The notes beneath the pieces are model-generated. The model worked only from the letters and a program-made list of their open reading frames with translations. It searched no databases and was not told the origin of the DNA. A stretch of 64,000 nucleotides of DNA. Origin: Glebionis coronaria (taxonomy: Eukaryota; Streptophyta; Magnoliopsida; Asterales; Asteraceae). The stretch spans positions 377,001 through 441,000 of the forward strand of contig JANFOE010000056.1 in the NCBI GenBank assembly GCA_025667525.1, read 5' to 3'. How positions within the stretch are numbered: position 1 is the first letter of the stretch; each line of letters opens with the position of its first letter. The translations under genes and the position numbers were made by a program. Shown here one piece after another: positions 33,770 to 43,017 of this stretch.

Positions 33770-35701
33770 TTACCCCTCAAGCTCTTTGGTTTTCTGAAGG
33801 AGCTCATCTCTATAGCTTTCAGTCATCTCAGTAGATTTGATAAGAGCAGCTTTGCATTCTTCAAAACTTTGAGTGAGCGTAGCGTTTGCCTTCTTTAATT
33901 GCTTTTGACTCTTTTTATTTTCAGTGACATCTTTTTGTAAAGTAGAAATTAAATTAGCAAGCGCAAGACGTTCCTCTTCATCATATTCATTTGCATGTTG
34001 ATCATCCTCAGACTCATTATTGCACATGTCTGATGAATCGGGTGTGGTATTGCTATCAACCGTTTCCATCATACACGTGTCATTAATGGCATTGGGTAGA
34101 TCACTATGCTTAGGATTATCACCAAACACATTATATTCATCAGTAGTGTGTACCTTATCGATTGGCTTAGTGTCAAAGATAGGGCCATTGTCATCTTCAG
34201 TGACTTTGAGAACTACTTCAACCTTTGCCATGTACGAGTAATGTGCATCGAGCTCTTGATCAGAATCTTCATCATCAGTATCATCAAGCATTGCTCCTTC
34301 CTCGGCTGACAATTTAACCCCTGCTTCCATTTTCTTGCATAGCAGCATCTTTTCCTTGTGATAGCTAGAGTCTCTAACCCTTTTCGGCTTCCTGCATTCC
34401 TTTGCCATATGCCCATAACCTTGGAAATTAAAACATTGAATCCCACTCTGTTGAACCACTTGACTTCCAACAGTTTCCCTATTCCCGGTAGCAGCAGCAA
34501 TCCTCTGAGTATCATACTTGACAGTTTGTCGATCATACCTTGCAGAACCCTCAACATGTGTTGGATTATGTCGATCATACCTAGAAGGACTTTCACCACG
34601 TCGACGTGTGTCATGCCTTGGAGGACTCTCAACATATCGGTTCTTTGTGTTAGATGATGTGCGAAGATTGTTGTTGGTGGGTTTGTAGATTTTCTTGTAA
34701 GTCTTCATTATGAAAGCAATTTGTTGTTTCATCTCTCGGTTCTTTTGAGCTTGATCTTCATCACTATCTTCTTCAGATGAGGACTCAGATTGTGGTGATG
34801 GTGCTCTTGGCACTTTACCTCGAGATTTTATGGATGATGAAGACTTAGATGATGTGGAAGATCGTGGTGAAGATGATGTAGTGGAGTATGGCTTAGGAGC
34901 ACGAGAGTGATGATCTTGAACATGTTGTGTGGTAGTCACTAAAGCAAGTGGATTAGCCGTCTTTGCAACACGTTCAGTTCGAATCTCATTTGCTTCATTC
35001 TGAAATTGCTTCAAGATGTCAAAGAGTCGATGATATGAGACCTCGTCTAACTTTTCTTGTTGTTTCACCAAAGTGACGAACCGTGTCGACTCGGGTTGAA
35101 GTTGTTGAAGAAATTGAACATTGACTTGCATGGTGGAGACTTGCAGATTATTTCTTGTCATGTCATTCAGCATCTTATAAAACCTGGAGTAGTAAGATTC
35201 AATTGATTCTCCATCCCTTGAAGTAAACTTGCCAAAATTCCAAAACAAGTTTGTTTTGACATCTTGTTTGTTGAGTGATTCTCCTTGTTGCAAGCGTTCA
35301 ATCGTAGTCCACATTTCATGTGCTGTCGGGCATGCATCAACCGTGGAGTAAATATCATCTCCAATCCCACTTAAAACCATATAGATGGCTTCCTTCTCCG
35401 CATCATGCCAAGCACAATTTTCAGGTGTGAGATCGGCTCTTGTTTCATCACATTCACTTGCAGGTATTGGATCAGTAGTATCTGTGGCTGCTCTTGGAGG
35501 AATTGAGATCTTCTTAAATATATATGGTCCATGAGTAATACATTTCCTCAAGGCATCACCATTAGGTCTTGTATCAAGGTATCGTATGAAACGTGATTGC
35601 CATTGAGGATACCGACCAGACACAAGCATTGGTGGTCTCTCTTTGTTACCCGCCACCATTATGTTGTTGTTCGTCACATGATATTCGGCAGTAGAATCCA
35701 T
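33770..35701 (-). pseudogene. Copia-2 Gag N-terminal part
   Basis: 643 codons from an ATG about 875 bases after the primer-binding site. The copia Gag domain covers about residues 20-240 (YPQWQSRFIRYLDTRPNG, HEMWTTIERLQQGES, SYYSRFYKMLNDM). An S/R-rich region follows. The zinc knuckle near residue 422 is CFNFQGYGHMAKEC: the second cysteine is replaced by F (TTC), which should abolish zinc binding. The C-terminus begins the coiled-coil part. Confidence 0.92.
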
Positions 35702-36029
35702 CTCAATATTCTCTGAAATGATGAAGTGAATATGGATCTTAAGTAGATTTGTTGTGAGTGTTGTTGTGGTTTAAATTCCGAAAATTTCAATATTTCTCCA
35801 GTCCGACAATAAATTCACCATTCCGACAAAACGGTAGACCAAACAATTTTGTAATCGCCAAATTTTGAAATCTAGCTAGAAATGTCCTAAAACTAGTACG
35901 GAAAAAATTTGAATTTACTTGACGAAAAAATTTTAACTTTTTTTTTTGGATCTTCGTGTAAACGATATTCCGAAACTAGTCTAGATGGTGGCTAAGTCTA
36001 ATAAATACTCAAACAAAATCTAGCAAAAC

Positions 36030-36350
36030 ACATCATCGGAATGTCGTCGGAATCACTTATCAGAATGCAATCGGAATCCCTTGTCGGAATGATGTCGGAA
36101 TGTCTTAATCGGAATGCAATCGGAATCCCTTGTCGGAATGATGTCGGAATGTCATAATCGGAATGCAATTGGAATCCCTTGTCAGAATGATGTCGGAAAG
36201 ACCTTGTCGGAATACCAAATCGGAATGCAATCGGAATATTTTAAGTCCAGTCGGAATGAGATCGGAAAAGCTGGTCGGAATGTTTAAACCCTTTTCCGAT
36301 GCGACTGATCGGAATCACTAAACCCTTTTCCGATGACACTGATCGGAATA
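36030..36350 (-). repeat. ATTCCGA array in Copia-2 5' leader
   Basis: Seventeen exact TCGGAAT copies on the plus strand (ATTCCGA on the element strand). They step by alternating 11 and 13-14 bases, forming a roughly 49-base higher-order unit. It lies between primer-binding site and gag. It shares the 16-mer ATCGGAAAAGGGTTTA (minus 36285-36300 and 36319-36334) and the 13-mer CATTCCGACCAGC (minus 36269-36281) with the Athila-B LTR array. Confidence 0.92.
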
Positions 36351-36575
36351 ATAGTACTGTTTCGAGATTTTTAGGTAAAGATGAGATTTTCGACAAGAAA
36401 TCCGTGATTTGAACCAACCAAATGCGACCAAATCCCTACCACAACTATGTAGAAGATTTATATCAAGATTTAGAGCATGGAAAACACAAAAAAAAATCTT
36501 GAATTCGAGTTGATTATAAGAGAAAATCACACGAACCAAGTAAAATCAACAACGAATCACAAAACTACCCCTTGG

Positions 36576-36587
36576 CGATTGATACCA
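36576..36587 (-). other. Copia-2 primer-binding site, partly degenerate
   Basis: On the minus strand TGGTATCAATCG: the first eight bases match the initiator-Met site, the rest do not. It begins 2 bases inside the 5' LTR. Confidence 0.75.
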
Positions 36588-36589
36588 AT

Positions 36590-36966
36590 TGTTGTCCCAT
36601 ATATTTGTGATGATTAAGCAAGGAAGAAAGAAAGAAAATAGATGAAGAAGAGATGGATTCCTAGAGAGAGAAAGTAGTGAGAGAAAGTAGAGAGAGAGGA
36701 TTAACTTTGGGAATATTAGATTAGAAGTGAGAAAAATGAACAACCAACCCTCCTAACATGCTAGGAGGGTAGTATATATAGTCCACCCACATGCGGGCTT
36801 TAATAGACTATATATTGAGTCGGGCTTGTCTTTTGGACTTTAATTAGTTTAAATCCAAGCCCGTAAACCACGACTAATTAACTACCTATTACAATGTTCT
36901 AACTAATGTTACAATAATAACCTATTACCGAGCATTCTTATTAAACTTAATATTTTGAGGCTAACA
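36590..36966 (-). repeat. Copia-2 5' LTR
   Basis: 377 bp, the same length as the 3' copy. It carries the same TATA-like stretch followed by the CCCTCCTA/TAGGAGGG inverted repeat (plus about 36748-36769). Confidence 0.92.
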
Positions 36967-38466
36967 ATAAATTCTTAAACTTGTAATTTATAAATTATTT
37001 TATAAATGTTAAATAATTTATGGGAACTTTTAAGTTAAATAAAATATTATATTTTGTTTTTCAAAGATAAAATATATATATATTTGCTTTATGAAATAAA
37101 TTGTATAAACAATATGATATGTATCACTAATACATAAACTCATATACTTTTAGGAAATAAAATTATATGAACGTTAAATAAATTGAAAACTAATATTTAA
37201 GTAGAACACCTTACGTTTACTTAAAATATAAAACTTATTTATAAGTTTAAATGGATGATTTTAATACATGAACTACGAACGTAAACTAATGTTTTAAGTA
37301 GAACGTTGTATGTTCACTTAATTATGAAACTTAATAGTAAGTTTAAATGAATGATTATAATACATGAACTGCGAACGTGAACTAATACTTTAAGTAGGAC
37401 ATTTTATGTCTACTTAAATAAGAAACTTAATTGTAAGTTGAATGGTTATTATTAATACATGTATTACGAATACAAACTGATATTAAAATTTAAACATTTT
37501 ATGTTTACTTAGAAATGAAACTTATATATATAAGTTTAAATGGATATTGTTAATACTTGAACTACGGTTATTTAGATAAATGTCGTAGCATAAATGAACT
37601 GACTAAAAATCTGTATAAGCATACACATATGTTCTTTGTACTGTCTATTAAGACTGTACTATTTGATTAGGCATAACTTTTGGCGTGAGCGTTATTTGGA
37701 TATTCGTGTTATACAGCTATTGCCAACTCCGAGGTGAGTTTACAGCCCCATATAACTATTGATAAACTTTTCCTTTACGGGGGAGAGAACATGCAACTAT
37801 TTTAAAATGGACATAACTGAATTGTATAAACTTGACTATGATTGACTATTATAGAAACAGTTATATTGTTGCAAATCGCCCGAATGTTATAAATAGATCT
37901 ATTAGGGATTGACCATCCTCATCTGGGTGAGTCATGCTCATTGTGCCTTGGCCGGGACAACAAATGTATACCATGTTGGAACTGGGTTTGGGTGTCTTTT
38001 TGTAAGACACTACGTCCTCATCTGTTGAGGACTATGGAAGGTTAAGCTCTAGTTTCGAGTAATAGAAAATGTAATCTAATTTTTAGTAAGAATGCTTTGT
38101 GCATTGTTACTTCTATGATTAATGTATGTCCAAACTAATTACTGTTAAAACCTGTAAATTCACCAACTTTATGTTGAGCCTCTAAGCATGTTTATCTCAG
38201 GGAAATGAAGTTAGAACGAGATATGTGCATGGACTCAAGCATCTATGTGATCTGCATTGTAGGAATCGTCAAGGGTTCCATTTGGGGAAAATGAATAATC
38301 TACTTATGACATGTTAAAGACAATTTTTATTTATTTGTTTAATAAACATGTAATCTGATTTGAATAACTCTTTATCTTATGCTCTATGGACTATATGCTA
38401 TCGATCCACCCTTGTGACATCTCCATTGATAATTCCGCATATTTTAACCCTACCCGGGGTGTCACA
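36967..38466 (+). repeat. Gypsy-A 3' LTR, right part
   Basis: The remaining 1.5 kb of the LTR. AT-rich, no coding frame. The last 151 bp match 7065-7215. It ends GGGGTGTCACA. Confidence 0.88.
37187..37567 (+). repeat. Four tandem units of about 96 bp in Gypsy-A LTR
   Basis: Units begin near 37187, 37283, 37379 and 37474. Each has the order AAACTAAT, TTTAAGTAG, TGTT(C/T)ACTTA, GAAACTTA, AAGTTTAAATG and AATACATGAACTACGAA with scattered substitutions. Confidence 0.85.
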
Positions 38467-38620
38467 TCTTCAATGCCGCAACCCGTCAAGGTAATATTGG
38501 ATTGGAGCAACTATCAAATCCCCGCAACCCCTCAAGGTAATATTGGAACTCAATAGTCACTATAATTAACACTTCATTTCCCCTCTTGGGAGTCTTTTTA
38601 TAATTATTTTTTTTCTTTTT
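38467..38620 (-). other. Short remnant between Gypsy-A and LARD-E, probably Athila-C 3' region
   Basis: 154 bp with a twice-repeated GCAACCC(C/G)TCAAGGTAATATTGGA phrase. It matches nothing coding. By position it should be Athila-C 3' non-coding sequence trapped between two insertions, and the duplicated phrase recalls duplicated text in Athila-B near 18340 and 18490. The assignment is inference. Confidence 0.4.
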
Positions 38621-38902
38621 TGTTGGAAATTCACTTTATGTGACGACATTTAAGAATTCCCATTAGTTATCATAGTCACACACGCAGGGACCAGATTAGG
38701 CAACTTTGTATAGTTTATTCGTGTGTGACTATAAATACCCCTCCTAGGCTTCCAAGGAGGGGTTGTTGCTTGTGTCATTTTATCATTTTAATACAATTTA
38801 TATTTTCACACACAACCTCACTTTCTCTCTCTAAAACATCCATGGCTGCCAATACCCTTTACCACCATGTTAGACCACCGGATCTAAAATAGCAAACCTA
38901 CA
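38621..38902 (+). repeat. LARD-E 5' LTR
   Basis: 282 bp from TGTTGGAAATT to CCTACA. CTATAAATA near 38730-38739 is a good TATA box and is directly followed by an inverted repeat (CCCCTCC ... GGAGGGG). Confidence 0.93.
38731..38765 (+). promoter_or_regulatory. TATA box plus hairpin in LARD-E LTR
   Basis: ACTATAAATA runs straight into CCCCTCCTAGG and, 6-8 bases on, AAGGAGGGG, forming a 7-bp G/C-rich stem near the expected start of transcription. Copia-2 has TATATA plus a comparable CCCTCCTAG hairpin followed by the same GGTTG(G/T)T-like text. Confidence 0.6.
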
Positions 38903-38904
38903 TT

Positions 38905-38916
38905 TGGCATCAGAGC
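38905..38916 (+). other. LARD-E primer-binding site
   Basis: TGGCATCAGAGC, one mismatch from the initiator-Met site, 2 bases after the LTR. Confidence 0.85.
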
Positions 38917-39446
38917 CTCGGTTCCATCCCTGGATCGTGTTCTTGTTTTCGATTTAGTGGTCTACAATTTTTTTATGTCTCGTTCTATCATTTTTTGGTC
39001 TGATTTGTTACTTTTTGGTCATGGTGGTTTAATGTTTTCATCATTCTTTTGTCTCATGGATACATTTTGGTCACGTGGTTATGAATCATATCGATTTCAT
39101 TATCTTTTATGGTTCAAAAGTTGTCATTTTTCTGGTCACAGTATCAAAGTCAAACTTTTAGATCTGGTCAGATCTGGTCACAAGTCCATGGTTTCTCTGG
39201 TGGTCAAAAGGTATATCATATATGTCCAAACTTTTCTATTTAAAAAGGTTTTAATACTTTTACATGGAATTTGGATCTGGTTGTTCCAAGTTTGTATGGG
39301 TTTCTTTGTTGTTTTTGAAGATCTGCCAGAAAAACCTAGATCCACAAAACCAAGATCTTGGAAAAACGGAAAAGTACTATGGATAAGATTTCAGATGGAT
39401 ACTTTCAGATGGATAAGATTTCAGAAAACACCAAAACCAACCATTT
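38917..39446 (+). other. LARD-E leader with repeated TTTTGGTC motif
   Basis: About 530 bp. TTTTGGTC/TCTGGTCA-type phrases recur (for example near 38992, 39013, 39067, 39133, 39167). An open frame of about 160 codons runs through it but has no recognisable domain and no support beyond length. Confidence 0.45.
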
Positions 39447-39897
39447 CTTATTCCGGATGAAGCTTATTCCGGATGAAGCTTATTCCGGATGAAGCTTATT
39501 CCGGATGAAGCTTATTCCGGATGAAGCTTATTCCGGATGAAGCTTATTCCGGATGAAGCTTATTCCGGATGAAGCTTATTCCGGATGAAGCTTATTCCGG
39601 ATGAAGCTTATTCCGGATGAAGCTTATTCCGGATGAATCTTATTCCGGATGAAGCTTATTCCGGATGAAGCTTATTCCGGATGAAGCTTATTCCGGATGA
39701 AGCTTATTTCGGATGAAGCTTATTCCGGATGAAGCTTATTTCGGATGAAGCTGATGAAGCTTATTCCGGATGAAGCTTATTCCGGATGAAGATTATTTCG
39801 GATGAAGCTTATTCCGGATGAAGCTTATTCCGGATGAAGCTTATTCCGGATGAAGCTTATTCCGGATGAGCTTATTCCGGATGAGCTTATTCCGAAT
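39447..39897 (+). repeat. 16-bp tandem array in LARD-E leader
   Basis: About 28 units of CTTATTCCGGATGAAG, near-perfect in most units, with a few T-for-C changes and shortened units at the right end. Each unit contains two 6-bp palindromes, AAGCTT and TCCGGA. The period is not a multiple of three and TGA recurs every 48 bases, so it is not coding. Position relative to the primer-binding site matches the ATTCCGA array of Copia-2. Confidence 0.95.
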
Positions 39898-40618
39898 GAA
39901 AAAAATCACATCCAACCTTATTTCTCCTCAACACCAACATCATCTATCCTAAACCCGTCGACACCTATCCCATCTAGACTCGAATCAAATAACAAGGAAC
40001 AACAAATAGTGTGATCTCAGATTCAGTTTTCGTGTAACAACATGCAAACCATGATCTAATCAGATCTCTACACGGAAAAAAAAAATTATTTCATCATTGA
40101 CCATATGTGTAGGATTTAACATCCTTTTAATTTTCGACAACAAATTTAGATTAATAACAATCTGTTATTTTCTGTATCTTTGTTTCGATTTGACTCAAAC
40201 CAAAAACAACATGCATCATAGATCTATGTATGGTTCATCCATCTCGTTTATTTTTGAAAATAAAGAAAGACTAGGAACATTTATGTTCATATATTTTCTT
40301 TGTTTCGTCAAAAACACATGCAATCCGAACCAAATCTGTCAAGGCATAGACCTTAATTAATATACGAAAATAAAGAACGAATCCTAACAACTTTGTTATA
40401 TTCGATCTTTGATTCGTGTTTTAATTAAACAAATTAAACCAACATGCAATCTATCACGAATCACAGATCCATATGTGGTTTACCCACTTTGATATTCGAA
40501 TGTATGAATGATTGATAACAATTTTTTGTTATAATCTTTTCATTAATTCGATTTGTGTATCACATCTAATCAATCTCAAACCTACCCGAGAACAATTATT
40601 GTTCTTGAAGCCGTGATC
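39898..40618 (+). repeat. LARD-E interior with weak repeated phrases
   Basis: AT-rich. AACATGCA followed by a GATCTATG/GATCCATATG phrase and GGTT(C/T)A recurs near 40036, 40207 and 40440, suggesting strongly diverged units of about 170-230 bp. On the minus strand this stretch lies after the 5' splice site noted next, so it may derive from an intron. Confidence 0.4.
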
Positions 40619-41040
40619 TCACCTTTGTTCGTCCTTCCAAGTCTCGTTTTGAGATGATTGCCTTTGTGAAGTTGAGATGAGATTAAAGGGGATTATGTTT
40701 CGATGATTTGATGAGAGCAGATAGGAGATTTGGTGATGGAGGTGTTTAGGAGTTTGGGAGAAAAAGAAATGTGGCTGAGATGTTAGATAAGAAAAAGAGG
40801 CGAAGAAAACTAAATGGGGGATTAGGGTTAGTTAGTTAGTGTGAGGAGATTAGGTTAAGTTTAGGGTTTGGTGGGTATTTTATACCATTAATCTTTTCAA
40901 ACCGGTTTAGGATTGGGCCGAGTGTCAAGACGGGCTGGACAGGGTTCATGGGCTGGGCATACATGGGCTCGATTTTTTTGCAAAGAAATTAGGCTGTGAT
41001 GAGTTTATATTGTTTGAATGGGCTGTGTGATTTAAAATGC
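40619..41040 (-). promoter_or_regulatory. Antisense captured promoter-like block in LARD-E
   Basis: On the minus strand, four TGGGCY boxes on the plus strand (40914, 40949, 40964, 41019; AGCCCA/GGCCCA antisense) lie 30-140 bases upstream of TATAAAATA (40884-40876). A leader of about 250 bases rich in C and T follows, then CAAAG/GTGAG, a near-consensus 5' splice site, at 40623/40622. This is the layout of a plant housekeeping promoter, first untranslated exon and intron start. It opposes the element's own transcription. Confidence 0.55.
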
Positions 41041-42716
41041 ACTATACACGAATTTTTACTTCAAAATTTTTTATTTTGAATAAAATTTGGGTATTATGAT
41101 GTACTTTGTTTATAATCGGGACAAAAGTGACGTGACAAAGTGCCGAGACAAAAAATGACGAGACAAATGTGACAAAATTTATTTTGACGAGACCAAGAAA
41201 AATTTGGCGATTTTTTTTAGTGGCTACGGACTTGTTTGATCGGGTATTAATTATGTGAGGTTGAAGACGGATTTTTCGAAGGAGTGAACTTATTTTATCT
41301 TTCAAAAATAACTTGCTCGTGCTTAGTATTAGAATGACGACTTGTTTATCTAGTTTCCGGGTTCGGGGTGGTTGGTTGATGACTCGGATAACTATCACTT
41401 AAAGGGGTTACATTGTTGTACTCAGTGTCACGCGCTTAGTCGATGTGGATAATTTCAAGAGGTGTTGTGCTTATAGACTTCTTCAGTGATGCATTGAGTA
41501 CTTAGGTATTTCTCCACCGTTCCTCATTTAACAATTGTGCAAGCTTAAGTCGCAAGATCGAAGGATTCTTATTCAGTTTCACGTTTGAAGTATCCGGTTC
41601 ATTCTATCAGTGGTCACTTCAAATTGCTTTCAAGTGGGTTTGTAAAGATGGCCGTGGAGAGTTTATGAGTAGAGATTTTCGATCAACAACTGATTCTCGC
41701 AAAATATATAATTCATCTTATTTATTATTCTCACGAGATTTCAGGTTCATGTGCGTATGATTTCTTGCTGGTTCCGACTTTCGAAACCATCAAGGGGGAA
41801 GAAGAAGACAAATTGAACGCACAACGAGTACACGTGATGAACTTCATACATTCTTTTGATTTGAAGACATTCCGGGATGACATTTGTCATAAGCGCAGAG
41901 AAAATCAGTGTTTTGACTCATGGCGTTATCAATCTCTAAACGGTACACTACTGATTCGATGTTTAATTGTTTTGATGTTGCAATTATTCATCATCATTAT
42001 CCTATATGGAGAGATATGCACTTTCGGGACTTAATTGACGCTGGTGCTTCTCCGGAAGAAGATATGTGCATTTCTGGGACTTAATTGACTCTGGTGTTAC
42101 GATGTCAACTTCATGAATGGGATAAAGTGTCCTCTTCAGTGTTTGAGGTTCATAATTGGGAGTGCTTTACTTTCTTCAACTGTGTGGGGGAAGAAATGTC
42201 TTGATTCTTTCTAGTATGCATAACTTGAACTCTCAGGGGGAAGAAAAATTCAGAAGAATTATTCAAGCGTGAGAAGAGACGTTGTTGATCTACTTGGTGT
42301 GCCCCTTACCTTAAATCCCTCATAGCAACATTATCATGTTATATGATGGGGTTTGCTTTTTAAATTCCGATGTGCGCTTAATCATTCTAAGCTTTATTGA
42401 AAGCTTTGAATTTGCTTACGAGGATTGTCGGTTTAGGGGGAAGCTATTTAAAAGCTTCTACATCAAGAAAATGTGGCATGAATTAGGGGGAAGTTAATTC
42501 AGAAGCTTCTCCTTAACCAGAAGTATATGGATTACTTAGCTCGTGCCGTTACAGTATTTATACCACAAGTTACTACGAAGATGAGTCACTCTGAAGTGAA
42601 GACTTGAAGTCAAAGGCCTCAGAAGACTTCATCATCATTGGACGCTTCATTGAAGTTTTTGTTCTATCATTATGTACTTGTTAGGTAAAATATTGTAAGG
42701 AATTCTACACGTCGTC
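41041..42716 (+). other. LARD-E 3' interior with repeated purine tracts
   Basis: 1.7 kb without recognisable protein. (A/T)GGGGGAAG tracts appear near 41793, 42184, 42234, 42435 and 42487, before the terminal tract. Small open frames here show no domain. Confidence 0.6.
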
Positions 42717-42717
42717 C

Positions 42718-42730
42718 CATGGGGGGAAAT
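42718..42730 (+). other. LARD-E polypurine tract
   Basis: ATGGGGGGAAAT abuts the TGTTGG start of the 3' LTR. Confidence 0.85.
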
Positions 42731-43012
42731 TGTTGGAAATTCACTTTATGTGACGACATTTAAGAATTCCCATTAGTTATCACAGTCACACACGCAGGGA
42801 CTAGATTAGGCAACTTTGTATAGTTTATTCGTGTGTGACTATAAATACCCCTCCTAGGCTTCCAAGGAGGGGTTGTTGCTTGTGTCATTTTATCATTTTA
42901 ATACAATTTATATTTTCACACACAACCTCACTTTCTCTCTCTAAAACATCCATGGCTGCCAATACCCTTTACCACCATGTTAGACCACCGGATCTAAAAT
43001 AGCAAACCTACA
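42731..43012 (+). repeat. LARD-E 3' LTR
   Basis: 282 bp matching the 5' LTR with about two substitutions (in CATAGTCAC/CACAGTCAC and GGGACCAG/GGGACTAG). Followed by the TTTTT target duplication. Confidence 0.93.
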
Positions 43013-43017
43013 TTTTT

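Larger units (their letters stand above)
24969..36966 (-). mobile_element. Copia-2, Sirevirus-like Ty1/copia element in Gypsy-A LTR
   Basis: A minus-strand copia element of 11,998 bp, bounded by 377-bp LTRs (24969-25345 and 36590-36966) that differ at about nine sites by eye. It has a long leader with an ATTCCGA array, a very long Gag with coiled coils, protease, integrase, RT and RNase H, and a 2.5-kb 3' region with several CTCCCCC tracts. Repeated polypurine tracts before the 3' LTR are a known Sirevirus feature. I see no clean target duplication. Several frameshifts break the polyprotein. Confidence 0.92.
7065..38466 (+). mobile_element. Gypsy-A, Tekay-like Ty3/gypsy element hosting three insertions
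   Basis: A plus-strand Ty3/gypsy element whose 5' LTR is mostly left of the window. Its order is LTR remnant, primer-binding site, extra upstream ORF, gag, protease, RT, RNase H, integrase, 3' LTR. Integrase after RNase H is the gypsy order. The integrase C-terminus ends with a chromodomain-like [15 protein letters not shown] segment, fitting the Tekay/Del chromoviruses. It is interrupted by Copia-1 (5' LTR), Athila-B (integrase) and Copia-2 (3' LTR). The 151 LTR bases that can be compared differ at 3 sites by eye. Many stops and frameshifts make it dead. Confidence 0.9.
38621..43012 (+). mobile_element. LARD-E, complete non-autonomous LTR element
   Basis: 4392 bp with 282-bp LTRs (38621-38902, 42731-43012) differing at about two sites, flanked by TTTTT on both sides (38616-38620, 43013-43017). 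It has an initiator-Met type primer-binding site and a polypurine tract, but no Gag, protease, RT or integrase motif in any frame. Its interior holds a 16-bp tandem array, an antisense promoter-like block and several AGGGGGAAG tracts. It must be copied by another element's enzymes. The repeated purine tracts suggest a copia/Sirevirus-type helper. Confidence 0.9.

Noticed and set aside
38957..39460. Frame of about 167 codons in LARD-E
   Set aside because: Composition follows repeated TTTTGGTC text and it runs into the 16-bp array; no domain or supporting context.
39447..39897. CRISPR-like regular repeat array
   Set aside because: Units are contiguous 16-mers without spacers, inside a plant LTR element; it is a tandem repeat.
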